Origin: Brucella intermedia LMG 3301
Lineage (GTDB): Bacteria; Pseudomonadota; Alphaproteobacteria; Rhizobiales; Rhizobiaceae
Direction of reading: 5' to 3'
NCBI RefSeq assembly: GCF_000182645.1
Contig: NZ_ACQA01000001.1
Span: forward strand, 1,798,001-1,862,000
Length of the DNA stretch: 64,000 nt
Under the pieces are notes generated by a model that did not search any database, was not told where the DNA came from, and saw only the letters and a program-made list of their open reading frames with translations. The position numbers and the translations under genes were made by a program. This document shows, piece by piece, positions 1 to 7,982 of the stretch. Each line of letters begins with the position of its first letter. Positions within the stretch are counted from its first letter, which is position 1.

Positions 1-151
1 AATATATCTGGCCCGCACAAGTCGATATGCGAATCCTCGGCAACCTATTTATTCGCTTGCGCCCTGCCCCGCTATGGCCAGAGCGTTCAAAGTTTTGCGA
101 TTCCTGTAACACCGCTTGACGCAGGTTACCGGGCCCGCACGCCCCCACATT
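1..151. other. Left-edge non-coding stretch
   Basis: I see no supported gene here. The oxidoreductase on the minus strand stops at 152, so this is its downstream region. An open frame on the plus strand beginning at 116 runs antisense through that gene and is a shadow. Confidence 0.4.
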
Positions 152-1108
152 TTACTGCGGGTGCCTGACAGTACCTTCTGTGAGAATGCGCAGCACGCTG
201 ATTGCTTCCTTGCCGTCGGTGCGCGGATTTTCGCGCGTCTCGATGCAATGCATGAAATGCTGCAATTCGCGTGTCAGCGGCATGCCTTCTTCAACAGGGA
301 TGCAGACCGGCTCGACGGATTTGAAAGACCACTGGTCGTTTTCCCGCCAGACTTCATGATTGTAGAGCGCAAGCTTGCGATCCCACGGCTCGCCATCGTC
401 GAACACCGCCATGCCTTTCGTGCCGGTGACCGTCAGGCGGCGTTCGCGATAGGCATTCAGGCGCGACGCAAACAGATGGCCGCGGATGCCATTGGGAAAA
501 TCGAGATGAAGATGGGCTATATCGGTGAGATGATCGAGCGTCGCCACGCCTTCTCCCCGTACCGCGCTCGGCTCTTCTCCGGTGATAGCCAGGATCATCG
601 AAAGATCGTGCGGCGCAAGATCCCACAAAGCATCGAACGTGTTGTGGAACTTGCCGAAACCGACGCGATGCGAATGCACATAGCGAATATCGCCAAGCTC
701 GCCGCTTTTCACCATGTCGAGCAGTTTCTCGAAAGCCGGGTGGAAACGCAGCACATGGCCGACCATGAACACGCGACCGTTTTCACGGGCGGCCTCGACT
801 TCGGCTTCCGCAGCCGGAATGTCGAGCGCGATCGGCTTTTCGACCAGTACGTCCTTGCCGTTCTTCACAGCCTGGATGGCGTATTGTGAATGGAACTGTG
901 CCGGCAATGCCAGGACGATGCCGTCAATGTCTGAACGCGTGAACAATTCATCGACGGGAATGTTGGGAACATTGAACTCGGCCGCGAAGCGTTCTGCCTG
1001 TTCTGTTCTTGCGTCGGAAACTGCCTGAAGGGCACCGAGGCTCTTCAGGGTACGAATGTGATTGCCGCCCCAATAGCCACAACCCAAAACCGCAATACGA
1101 GGTGCCAT
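152..1108 (-). CDS. Gfo/Idh/MocA family NAD(P)-dependent oxidoreductase
   Basis: The 318-residue protein has the N-terminal Rossmann motif GCGYWG at residues 9-14 and the family's EKP motif near residue 90, whose lysine is the usual catalytic residue. The C-terminal half is the alpha/beta dimerisation and substrate domain. The family oxidises or reduces sugars, inositols and nucleotide sugars with NAD(P). Subgroups with a GYWG motif include UDP-sugar 3-dehydrogenases such as WlbA, so a nucleotide-sugar substrate is possible but not shown. The ATG at 1108-1106 directly precedes the Rossmann strand. It stands alone, with no operon partner in view. Cytosolic enzyme; substrate unknown. Confidence 0.85.
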   Translation of the reverse strand: MAPRIAVLGCGYWGGNHIRTLKSLGALQAVSDARTEQAERFAAEFNVPNIPVDELFTRSDIDGIVLALPAQFHSQYAIQAVKNGKDVLVEKPIALDIPAAEAEVEAARENGRVFMVGHVLRFHPAFEKLLDMVKSGELGDIRYVHSHRVGFGKFHNTFDALWDLAPHDLSMILAITGEEPSAVRGEGVATLDHLTDIAHLHLDFPNGIRGHLFASRLNAYRERRLTVTGTKGMAVFDDGEPWDRKLALYNHEVWRENDQWSFKSVEPVCIPVEEGMPLTRELQHFMHCIETRENPRTDGKEAISVLRILTEGTVRHPQ

Positions 1109-1187
1109 AAAACCATGCCTTTGCTGATGCCAAGTTCCTTATCGGTGCAAATGATAGAAAACAAGACGAAAGCTATGCGAAGAGTGC

Positions 1188-1216
1188 TTGACAGCTTTTC
1201 ATTCCGCACATATACC
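1188..1216 (+). promoter_or_regulatory. Sigma-70-type promoter for tRNA-Met
   Basis: TTGACA at 1188-1193, a 17-bp spacer and TATACC at 1211-1216 lie about 80 bp ahead of the tRNA and point towards it. The -35 box is perfect and the -10 box matches 4 of 6. Confidence 0.6.
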
Positions 1217-1294
1217 GCCGCCATTCCTTGCAGGAACAACGATTTGCCCCACCGGAAACGGCGATCATGAAGTTGTCTCTGTAAAGCGACGCGT

Positions 1295-1371
1295 GGCGGA
1301 GTAGCTCAGTAGGTTAGAGCAGAGGAATCATAATCCTTGTGTCGGGGGTTCGAATCCCTCCTCCGCTACCA
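1295..1371 (+). tRNA. tRNA-Met (CAT), elongator type
   Basis: The sequence folds as a full cloverleaf of 77 nt. The acceptor stem GGCGGAG pairs with CTCCGCT, the D arm has GCTC/GAGC, and the anticodon stem GAGGA/TCCTT carries loop ATCATAA with CAT at 1329-1331. The T arm GGGGG/CCCTC holds TTCGAAT, and CCA is encoded at the 3' end. The first acceptor pair is G-T, so it lacks the 1:72 mismatch of initiators; the sequence resembles elongator tRNA-Met of Rhizobiales rather than a lysidine-modified tRNA-Ile2. The prophage begins 61 bp downstream and does not disrupt the gene. Confidence 0.95.
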
Positions 1372-1427
1372 TTCTCTTTCTCCAGCGATAATCCGAGTTT
1401 GGCGGCGTCACCGGTTAACGGTGGGTT

Positions 1428-1432
1428 TTGCG
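1428..1432 (+). repeat. Target site duplication TTGCG, low-coordinate side of prophage
   Basis: TTGCG directly precedes the TGTAG terminus at 1433 and recurs directly after the opposite terminus at 41419-41423. A 5-bp duplication is what Mu-family transposition makes. Confidence 0.93.
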
Positions 1433-1536
1433 TGTAGCGTGTCGCTCGTTCCTGACATTTTGACGCTGGTTTTTAGACAAAATCAAAATTTCTAAGCAGG
1501 CTTTTAGTGAACGTTTGAGGGGCATTTAAGCCCCGT
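1433..1536 (+). repeat. Prophage right terminus (attR-side transposase binding region, copy A)
   Basis: This is the true right end: TGTAG at 1433 abuts the target duplication. It holds TGTAGCGTGTCGCTCGTT at the tip and a second similar element TTTTGACGCTGGTTTT near 1458-1473. Both resemble the left terminus TGTAGTTTGACACTGGTT, as expected of MuA binding sites. Further in are AATCAAAATTTCTAAGC at 1481-1497 and GTTTGAGGGGC at 1513-1523, which recur in copy B at identical offsets. Confidence 0.8.
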
Positions 1537-1721
1537 CAAATCAGTCATCATGATTTCAGGAAATTGTCTGCCCTACTCTTATCGTTCTGACAGCGCTCTT
1601 GGGTAGGCGACGGCTCAACGGTCAATCCGTATCGGCTTCCGCGCAGACAACATCACGTTAGCCGTCAAATCCAATCTCTGCAATGGGCAGCTTTAAGAGT
1701 GCGCCACGCATACGCCGCAGC
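1537..1721. other. Non-coding spacer between the two right-end copies
   Basis: About 185 bp with no convincing open frame, promoter or hairpin. It separates the true right terminus from its internal copy. Its origin, phage or captured host DNA, cannot be told from sequence alone. Confidence 0.5.
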
Positions 1722-1825
1722 TGTAGCGTGACGCGCGGTTTGGCATTTTTGTCACAACAATTGGCAGCAAATCAAAATTTCTAAGCGGGTCTTTAGGGAT
1801 CGTTTGAGGGGCTTTTAAGCCCCTC
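1722..1825 (+). repeat. Internal duplicate of the prophage right terminus (copy B)
   Basis: TGTAGCGTG at 1722 starts a segment that aligns without gaps to 1433-1536, offset by exactly 289 bp, at roughly three quarters identity. The blocks AATCAAAATTTCTAAGC (offset 48) and GTTTGAGGGGC plus AAGCCCC (offset 80 on) are the best conserved. No TTGCG stands before it; the preceding five bases are GCAGC. Ungapped divergence suggests an old duplication, or the end of a related phage, still under constraint. Confidence 0.75.
1806..1825 (-). terminator. Hairpin after the last late gene
   Basis: GAGGGGCTT and AAGCCCCTC form a 9-bp stem with a 2-nt loop 3 nt beyond the stop of the small right-end gene. 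There is no long T tract, so it may be a weak terminator or chiefly part of the conserved phage end, since copy A has a shorter version. Confidence 0.4.
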
Positions 1826-1828
1826 TTA

Positions 1829-2050
1829 TCATTCCATGGGCAAGGTTCGGTGCATTGCCCGGACAGCCGCCGCCAGTGCAGCCAAACGCTCTAGCTTTTC
1901 ATCAATCGGGACCAGAGCGCCGATAGCACCATTCCGCCGCCCTTCGCTCATGTCACCTGCGGCCAAATCGATCTGATCCATTAGGTCCATCGCATCCTGC
2001 TGCATAGCCTTGAGCACTCCGGTGAAAGCGTCGTTCTTGGTGGTAGCCAT
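1829..2050 (-). CDS. Small phage protein, right-end gene
   Basis: I do not recognise this 73-residue protein. The ATG at 2050 has a clear Shine-Dalgarno GGAG 8 nt upstream, which is why I prefer it over an open frame that continues further upstream. The product is mostly helical by composition, with MDLMDQIDLAAGDMSEGRR in the middle and an Ala/Leu-rich C-terminal helix. It is the last gene before the phage right end, where Mu carries com and mom. No zinc-finger cysteines are present, so it is not a Com homologue. Confidence 0.6.
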   Translation of the reverse strand: MATTKNDAFTGVLKAMQQDAMDLMDQIDLAAGDMSEGRRNGAIGALVPIDEKLERLAALAAAVRAMHRTLPME

Positions 2051-2190
2051 TTTATTGTCTCCGTTGTTAATGGCTGCACCTTCGCTCTGGTCGGCCCCGG
2101 AGTGGAGCAATCCGATTGCGTTGATCTGCGGGTGCAAAACTACTTTTGCTCGGAATGCCGCTATTGGCCGGGAGCGAGCAATCGTTTTGC

Positions 2191-2994
2191 TCACCCGGAA
2201 ATTATGACCTCCTTGACGGCCTTTCCCTTTCCGCCTCCCGCTGTATAGCTGAGCGACACGGTGTCGATTTGGAACGCGGAAAAGATCGAGCGGATTTCAG
2301 GCACATCGTTGATCGACAGTATGAACCGGCCCGTTAGACAGCCAAGGCGCTCTGCCATGACTTCATACTGCCCTCGGTCAAATAGGGCCTTTCCGTAATA
2401 GTCCTCGGTTCCCCAATAGGGCGGATCGAAGTAGAAAAGCGTTTCCGGTCGATCGTAGCGATCCACGAAGGCCAGCCAGTCAAGGTTCTCGATAACAACA
2501 CCCGCAAGCCGCTCGTGCACGTCCTGCAACAATGGTGCGAGCGTCGTCAGATTGAAACGGGAGCCACGTTCCCGATCCACACCGAACGAACGGCCTGCAA
2601 CCTTGCCGCCGAAGGTGAGCCTCTGGAGATAGAGAAAGCGTGCTGCCCGCTCCAGGTCGGTCAGGGTAGCTGGATCGCTGGCCTTCAAACGCTCAAATTC
2701 ATGGCGGCTCGTGATCTGGAAGCGCAGGGTATCCATAAACTGCGGATAGTGCCGCTGGAGGATACGAAAGAGGTTCGCCACGTCGCCCGATCGATCATTG
2801 ATGAACTCGGCACGAGGCACCAAGGTTCGCCGGAAGAAAACACCACCCATGCCGACAAATGGCTCGGCATAGAGCTTATGCGGCACGGTATTAATCTGCT
2901 CGCAGATACGGCGGGCGAGCTGGCGCTTGCCACCGATGTAAGCTGCGGGCGGCGAAACCGGATCAACTGCGGTGAAGGCTGTTTGGAAGTTCAT
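2191..2994 (-). CDS. D12-class N6-adenine DNA methyltransferase (Dam-like)
   Basis: The protein has the order of motifs of the Dam (D12) family: AYIGGKRQL near residue 18, the SAM-binding EPFVGMGGVFF near 45 and the catalytic DPPY within FDPPYW at about 189-194. Length from the chosen ATG (267 residues) fits the family. An open frame continues to 3111, but the family's N-terminus begins near this ATG; no strong ribosome site marks it. The likely product methylates adenine, plausibly in GATC, on phage DNA. Its place at the right end is where Mu has the mom DNA-modification gene, so it may serve restriction evasion. Target site not shown. Confidence 0.85.
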   Translation of the reverse strand: MNFQTAFTAVDPVSPPAAYIGGKRQLARRICEQINTVPHKLYAEPFVGMGGVFFRRTLVPRAEFINDRSGDVANLFRILQRHYPQFMDTLRFQITSRHEFERLKASDPATLTDLERAARFLYLQRLTFGGKVAGRSFGVDRERGSRFNLTTLAPLLQDVHERLAGVVIENLDWLAFVDRYDRPETLFYFDPPYWGTEDYYGKALFDRGQYEVMAERLGCLTGRFILSINDVPEIRSIFSAFQIDTVSLSYTAGGGKGKAVKEVIISG

Positions 2995-3129
2995 GTGTAC
3001 GGATATCCAAGAATCAGTCACAAGCCGCTTGCCCGAAAGGGCGCGGATGCGACGGTTATCTGATTGGGCTGTCGGGCGGGTTTCTATCTTGGCGGATTGG
3101 CCCGCCGCCACGAATTGACGTGGCCGTCC

Positions 3130-3468
3130 CTACTTCGGCTTTGTGCCGAGAAGTCCTAATTCTGCGCGTAGCAGCAAATCACGATCCCGCAGGCTCAAAT
3201 CCCCCACCGGCTTCGTGCCGGTCAGATCGGGCCAGTAATCGCCCGCGCCAAGCTTCCAAAGGTGACGCATGGGCAGGCTGTTCACGACATCGCTATCGGG
3301 CGGATAGACTTCCATCGCTGCGGCCTCCGGCCCGAAATGCTCATTCTTGAGCGCCTGAAGCTCGTCCCATGTGATGGTGCCGTCATGCTCGACCGATAGC
3401 AGACCTCGACTTTCATCTAACGTGACGGAGATCACAGAGCTTACGCAAATAGACAACGTGTCGCTCAT
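3130..3468 (-). CDS. Conserved phage protein, DUF7694-like
   Basis: A 112-residue protein translated from an ATG that overlaps the stop of the upstream tail gene (TGATG at 3468). The middle, with HDGTITWDELQALKNEHFGP and then EVYPPDSDVVN and MRHLW, resembles a small phage family often annotated DUF7694. Function unknown. It is the last gene coupled to the tail operon and precedes the methyltransferase. Confidence 0.6.
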   Translation of the reverse strand: MSDTLSICVSSVISVTLDESRGLLSVEHDGTITWDELQALKNEHFGPEAAAMEVYPPDSDVVNSLPMRHLWKLGAGDYWPDLTGTKPVGDLSLRDRDLLLRAELGLLGTKPK

Positions 3469-4442
3469 CACTCTTTCCCCTTTTCAGGCGCTTCAAGCTC
3501 AATGCTGGTGGTGTAGGTGTCTTCAAAACGATGCTCGACGCTGGCAGCGCGCCATTCGCCATCGAACTCCTTACGAAAACCAACTGCGTTGATCGGTGCG
3601 TCTGCCATGACTTCTGGCGTACCGGCCATGGTCAGAGAACCCTGTCCGGTCGCCCGCGCCAGCCGCGCGCCTTCAGCTTCAGCCGCTTTCTTCGCCTCCG
3701 CCTGCGAGGCATAAACCGTGCGCAAACGGCGCGTCGGTCCCTCCATGCCGGTTGCATGTTCCTCATAAATCGTCTTGTTGCGACGGCGATCGTACCAACC
3801 TGCCGCTGCCTTCCCGTATTTTGGGCGTGGCTCAACCGAGAACTCGCCTTCGGAACAATCGCCCTTCGTAATGGTGATTGGCGGCAAGCTGCCGCGCTTC
3901 AGGAACAGGAAAGTATTGTCCTTGATGGAGAACAGCGCGCCGGTGCGATCGGCAAGGCGGGTCAGAAAATCGACTGCGGATTGATTGGCGCGGGCAATAT
4001 AGTCCAGCTTGGTGTTCGCAAGCTCTGGACTGACCTTCGCCTTGTAGCCATGGCGCTTGGCAAGCTGCTCAACGATCTGCCCGATCGTCGCGCCGTCGAA
4101 GTGCTCCGAAAGCGGTTCCTTGACATCAGCGCGCAACTCCGCTGACTTGCAGGAAAAGGTCAGGCGCTCGCCATCACTTCCAAAATTGTAGCTGGCACGT
4201 TCAAAAACAAATGTGCCCATCTTCCACGTGCCGACACCCTTGAAACCGAACCGGACTTCAATCTTCGCCCCCTTCTGCGGGATATCGATCTCATTGCCGG
4301 TATCGTCAAAAACCAGTTCCAGCGTATCGGCGCTCTGGCCCGGTTCATCCCGAATGGTTGCGGAGACAAGGCGCTGATAAAAGGCATCGTGGACGGTTTT
4401 GCCCTCGATGCTGACTTCGATAAAGGGATGCGATCGCTCCAT
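3468..4442 (-). CDS. D: Tail hub protein, P2 gpD / late control D family
   Basis: The 324-residue protein matches the P2 gpD family: N-terminal SIEGKTV with the beta-rich fold, then FERASYNFGSDGERLTFSCK and a central SVDFLTRLADRTGALF-type stretch, as in T4 gp27 relatives. It forms the trimeric hub that joins the tube to the spike in contractile tails. The start ATG at 4442 overlaps the stop of gene X (TGATG), with GGAG just upstream, so the genes are translationally coupled. It closes the U-X-D run of the P2-like tail module. Confidence 0.85.
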   Translation of the reverse strand: MERSHPFIEVSIEGKTVHDAFYQRLVSATIRDEPGQSADTLELVFDDTGNEIDIPQKGAKIEVRFGFKGVGTWKMGTFVFERASYNFGSDGERLTFSCKSAELRADVKEPLSEHFDGATIGQIVEQLAKRHGYKAKVSPELANTKLDYIARANQSAVDFLTRLADRTGALFSIKDNTFLFLKRGSLPPITITKGDCSEGEFSVEPRPKYGKAAAGWYDRRRNKTIYEEHATGMEGPTRRLRTVYASQAEAKKAAEAEGARLARATGQGSLTMAGTPEVMADAPINAVGFRKEFDGEWRAASVEHRFEDTYTTSIELEAPEKGKE

Positions 4443-4702
4443 CAGCTCCAAAGCCTCACGGTCTTGATTTCGGTGGAAATGGTCATTTCCGGCATGGCAA
4501 TGACGGTGCCGCGTGGCAGGACGATACCAAGCCGCGCCAGCCCCGGATTGGCCGAATAGGTGGCTTCCAGATATCCCTTCAGCTTGGCGACCTCGACGCG
4601 GTCACTGGTCCACCGCATGAGATAATCGTAGCAGGCAAGATCAAGCGTCACGTCTTCCAGTTCGACCGTGACGGTTCCGGCAGGGATCAGGCGCACAGTC
4701 AT
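4442..4702 (-). CDS. X: Tail protein X (P2 gpX family)
   Basis: The 86-residue protein carries the gpX pattern: LDLACYDYL, then SANPGLARLGIVLPRGTVI and a final MPE, a LysM-like fold. Tail X proteins attach at the tail of P2-type phages. The ATG at 4702 overlaps the U stop (ATGA), which decides the start; a longer frame upstream lies inside U and is rejected. In P2 the gene lies elsewhere, but U-X-D order is common in prophages. Confidence 0.82.
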   Translation of the reverse strand: MTVRLIPAGTVTVELEDVTLDLACYDYLMRWTSDRVEVAKLKGYLEATYSANPGLARLGIVLPRGTVIAMPEMTISTEIKTVRLWS

Positions 4703-5130
4703 CCGAACAGCCCCACTGGTTTGCCGTCGCCGGAAAACGGCGCAACCTCTATCGAGAACTCGATCTTGCGACCGAAGCCTTGCCGGTTGATCATCGATTG
4801 CGTGTCCTGGACATTGAGAATGACGACGCGGCCAAACAATGTCGCAGCCATGGAAAGGCCGGTCGCCCAACCCAACATGAGAACGGGCCGCGCTGCGGCC
4901 TGCGTGACGCGGATCGCCTCATATTCGGCGCGGCCTCCCATTTCATCGGGGAACAGCAGGCCGGTAATCGTCAGCCGATCGTCACCGTAGCCGGTGAACT
5001 GGCGACCTGGACGCCCACCAAAACGGCTGATCGACGGCCATAGCGCCTCGGTGCTCCGTTCGATCTGCTGGAAATTCAACGGCGCGATCTCGAAAATATG
5101 CGGTCCAAGCCCGAGCAGTGGCGTTCCCAT
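4699..5130 (-). CDS. U: Tail protein U (P2 gpU family)
   Basis: 143 residues, the usual size for gpU. It opens with GLGPHIFEIAP and includes RPGRQFTGYGDDRLTITGLLFP and a near C-terminal QGFGRKIEFSIE, both typical. In P2 the protein ends the tail tube and takes part in head-tail joining. The start overlaps the end of the tape measure gene by one base, which points to one transcript with coupled translation. Confidence 0.87.
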   Translation of the reverse strand: MGTPLLGLGPHIFEIAPLNFQQIERSTEALWPSISRFGGRPGRQFTGYGDDRLTITGLLFPDEMGGRAEYEAIRVTQAAARPVLMLGWATGLSMAATLFGRVVILNVQDTQSMINRQGFGRKIEFSIEVAPFSGDGKPVGLFG

Positions 5131-7418
5131 TATTCGGTTCCTCCATGCAGAGCGCCGGATTTGCCGCTCATAAGTTGCGCGCCGCGTCGTCCGAACTCGG
5201 CCCCTGCGGCTTTCACGGCAGCATGAGGATCGGAAACGCCGGTGATGTGGATCGGACCAACATTTAGATTTGGCGTCTGTCCGTTGACCACTGTAATCGT
5301 CTGATCGACCTTGGCGTCACCAAGTGGATTGCTAACGTTTGAAAGCGGGGTCTCGCCACTGCCAACTCCGGGCGGAACAAGCGCACCCGCACTGGAGTTC
5401 ACTGCATCCTTGACCACATTGACGCCCTTACCGGCTATGCCCATGAGGTAGGTCAGCCACTCCGGGGGCGTCGGCCAATTGATATTCAGATCGAAGTTCA
5501 ACAGCCCTTTCAACCATGCAATCTGCTCGTTAAACCAGCCGGAAACAGCATCCCAAAGAGACTTTAGCCCGTCCCACAAGGAGTTCATCCAGCTTACGCC
5601 GACATCATAGAACTGCTTCGCCTTGGCCTTCCCCCAGGCCGAAAGTGCTTCGGCGGGCACCACACCTTGCTCAAGCCCCATCAGGCTGTTGGCCCGATCC
5701 TTCACGCCCTGCCACATCTGACCGAACCAGCTCTTTTCGACATCCTGTTCGAACTTGCTCCAGCCCTCGGCATTCTTGCGGAGCTGTTCGAGGCGTTCTT
5801 CCGGCGTCCGCCCGATGTCATCAAGGATTTCAAACCCCATCGACAGCATCCACGAACCGGCCATGATGCGGCGAAGGCCGGTCGCCATGGTGCGCGCACG
5901 GCCCTGCGTAGCGATAATCTGACGGCTGGCTTGAGCCGCACCCGAACCGATCCCACGCATTCCAGCAGCGACAACGCGCGAGGCGGCAGCAAACAGGCCG
6001 AACGTTCGAAGCGCAGCAGCGGCACCCAACCGCATCAGAAGCCAGCCCTTGGCGACGTTGCGGCCTGCGCTGTTGAATTTCAGGAAGAAGCCAAGCAGCG
6101 GCAGAATACCCGCTCGCATACCGGCGAAGACAACGCCCAGAACCTTGCCCGCGATCGAAAGCCCCATGAGCGCGGCAATTGCAGTTACGAGATACTTGGT
6201 CAATTCGGGATTGACCGCTGCCCATTCCGCAAACCGATCAATGATCGAGCCGACCTGTGTCGCCAGTTCAAGCAGCGTCGGCAATAGCGCGTCGCCGATA
6301 ACGATAGCGCCACGGTTCAGCTTGTTAACCAGTAACTCCCATTGTTTGACTGCGCCTTCTGCCTGTTTCGCGGCTTCCTCGGTTGCCGAACCGGCATAGT
6401 CGCTTTGGTTGGCGACCAGTTGCAGGGCCTGCGCCAGAAGCTGCGGGTTGTCGATAAGCTTGGCGAAATCCTTGACGTAGTCCTGTCCGACGATGTCCTT
6501 GAGTGCGGCCTTGCCGTCATCGCCCTTCGATGCCAGCAATTCAAAGAATTTCAGGATCGCGCTTGCGCCGTCCGTCTGGATGTCCTTGAGCAGCTTTTCG
6601 CGCGAAACGCCGATATCCTCAAACGCGGCGTCGATCCTCTTGCCGCCCGCCAGAATGCGGGTCGCAAAGGCGTTGAAGCCACGCGCAGCGGTTTCCGGCA
6701 CAGCACCGGCAGCGACCATGGCCGTGCCGAATGCCGCCGCTTCGACGGCGCTGACCTTCAGAATACCGGCAGCGCTGGCAGCGCGGTTGGTGAAATTGGT
6801 GATCTCTTCGGCCTTCGCGGCCATATTGTTCGAAAGGTGGTTCGTCGCATCGCCGAGATCTTCGATGCCTTCCTGATTGAGCCTGTAGACGTTTCGAAGC
6901 TTGGCAAAGCGCTCGCCGATTTCCTGCCCGGCCATGTCAAAGGCCACCGAAGCCTTGGCCACATAGGTCGAAAAAGCTTCCAGTTCCTCTTGCGGGACGC
7001 CGCCCTGCGCGGCTTCAGACATGAGTTCAAGTAGGTCTTTTGCTGCGACCGGAATAAGCGCGCTCGTGTCGAGAGCGAACTTGCGCAACTGTTGGACGCG
7101 CTCGACCGGAAGATCGTTGAGGACTTTTTCCAGCCCCTTCATGGACTGGTCAAACTGCGCTGCCTTGATGACAGGCGCGCCGATGGCAAGCGCCTGACCG
7201 AATGCGCCGAGGAGCTTACCGCGCGCCTGGGAAAGCTTGGCTTCCGCATTCTTGGTTGCAGCTTCGATATTGTCGATCGAGAAGCCGTTCTTCAGTGCGT
7301 CGGACGCGCCGCCTTTGAAATTGTTGATGCCGGAACCGATCTTTTCCAGCGCCCCGCGCACTTTCTGCGCGGGGCCGCTCACCTGATCGATCAACCGGAT
7401 TAGAAGTGAAACATCCAT
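5130..7418 (-). CDS. T: Tail tape measure protein (P2 gpT-like)
   Basis: A 762-residue protein with an N-terminal helical segment (LLIRLIDQVSGPAQKVRG), a TP901-type core with DLLELMSEAAQGGVPQEEL near residue 150, and hydrophobic transmembrane-like stretches around residues 410-470, as tape measures usually have. It sets tail length and later helps DNA pass the inner membrane. The ATG at 7418 lies 1 nt after the stop of the -1 frame chaperone product, so I prefer it to the longer frame. The position after E/E' matches P2 and lambda-like tail order. Confidence 0.9.
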   Translation of the reverse strand: MDVSLLIRLIDQVSGPAQKVRGALEKIGSGINNFKGGASDALKNGFSIDNIEAATKNAEAKLSQARGKLLGAFGQALAIGAPVIKAAQFDQSMKGLEKVLNDLPVERVQQLRKFALDTSALIPVAAKDLLELMSEAAQGGVPQEELEAFSTYVAKASVAFDMAGQEIGERFAKLRNVYRLNQEGIEDLGDATNHLSNNMAAKAEEITNFTNRAASAAGILKVSAVEAAAFGTAMVAAGAVPETAARGFNAFATRILAGGKRIDAAFEDIGVSREKLLKDIQTDGASAILKFFELLASKGDDGKAALKDIVGQDYVKDFAKLIDNPQLLAQALQLVANQSDYAGSATEEAAKQAEGAVKQWELLVNKLNRGAIVIGDALLPTLLELATQVGSIIDRFAEWAAVNPELTKYLVTAIAALMGLSIAGKVLGVVFAGMRAGILPLLGFFLKFNSAGRNVAKGWLLMRLGAAAALRTFGLFAAASRVVAAGMRGIGSGAAQASRQIIATQGRARTMATGLRRIMAGSWMLSMGFEILDDIGRTPEERLEQLRKNAEGWSKFEQDVEKSWFGQMWQGVKDRANSLMGLEQGVVPAEALSAWGKAKAKQFYDVGVSWMNSLWDGLKSLWDAVSGWFNEQIAWLKGLLNFDLNINWPTPPEWLTYLMGIAGKGVNVVKDAVNSSAGALVPPGVGSGETPLSNVSNPLGDAKVDQTITVVNGQTPNLNVGPIHITGVSDPHAAVKAAGAEFGRRGAQLMSGKSGALHGGTE

Positions 7419-7419
7419 A

Positions 7420-7970
7420 TCATTCGTCCGGTTTCGCCTCACGGCCCGTCAGCCGCGGGATTTCCGCTCGATAGGCAAGCATTTCAGCCCAGGGGAGCTG
7501 GTCTATGTCGTCTGGTCGCCATCGGAAGCAGGCAGCGCAGTCTGCTCCGAATTCGAAGACGCGAAAGAGCGGAGTGCCGGAAAAAAATCGAGGAAACCTT
7601 CCGCAAACTTCATCAGGTCGAGCGGGTCGATCTCATCGATGAATTCGGGTTTTTCATCGCACATGCTGGCAATGATGGACGTCAGCTCATCCAGCGTTGA
7701 CTGAACGAACAAGGCGCTGATGACATCAACGGCGAGCTTGGCAACGTCCACGTTGTCCTTGCCGATCTTGACCGCCGAAGGCTCCTGATCGCCGATAATG
7801 CCCTTCAGGACATCGGCGCCGAGCAAGACAGCAAGCCGCTTGACGTGAACCGTGCGGGGGCGGCGCATCGTGACGGTATCGCGGGCAGCGCCCTTGCCGT
7901 CCTCACCTTTCACCGGCACCGGGAAATCGAGCTTGATTTTTACTTCAAGTTTTGGCGTTGGCTTGGTCAA
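7420..7970 (-). CDS. E': Tail assembly chaperone E-E' fusion made by -1 frameshift
   Basis: Inside the E gene, codons GAT TTT TTT CCG at 7589-7578 contain the slippery heptamer T TTT TTT (7587-7581). Slipping back one base gives an open -1 frame of 53 residues that ends with TGA at 7422-7420, one base before the tape measure ATG. The extension includes RWRPDDIDQLPWAEMLAYR, which looks like P2 gpE' (aromatic, then a helix with LAYR). The full product would be 183 residues. Frameshifted chaperones in this exact position are the rule in tailed phages. The frameshift is read from sequence, not tested. Confidence 0.8.
7503..7970 (-). CDS. E: Tail assembly chaperone (gpE / Mu gp41 family)
   Basis: The 0-frame product is 155 residues. 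It starts with a beta strand (LEVKIKLDFPVPV) followed by MRRPRTVHVKRLAVL, as in the family of P2 gpE, Mu gp41 and relatives, and has a helical C-terminal half. The start is TTG at 7970, supported by GGAG 7 nt upstream. It binds the tape measure during tail building and is not in the virion. Its tail end carries the slippery site that makes the longer E' form. Confidence 0.8.
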   Translation of the reverse strand: MTKPTPKLEVKIKLDFPVPVKGEDGKGAARDTVTMRRPRTVHVKRLAVLLGADVLKGIIGDQEPSAVKIGKDNVDVAKLAVDVISALFVQSTLDELTSIIASMCDEKPEFIDEIDPLDLMKFAEGFLDFFPALRSFASSNSEQTALPASDGDQTT

Positions 7971-7982
7971 CTCGTTTCTCCA

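Noticed and set aside
116..889. Plus-strand 257-codon open frame antisense to the Gfo/Idh/MocA gene
   Set aside because: It has no family features and lies on a gene with clear motifs; it is a high-GC shadow.
1295..1433. tRNA-directed integration of the prophage
   Set aside because: No integrase gene and no repeat of the tRNA 3' end at 41.4 kb; the ends and 5-bp duplication show transposition.
1722..1726. Inner TGTAG as the true prophage end
   Set aside because: The five bases before it (GCAGC) do not match those after the left end (TTGCG), while those before 1433 do.
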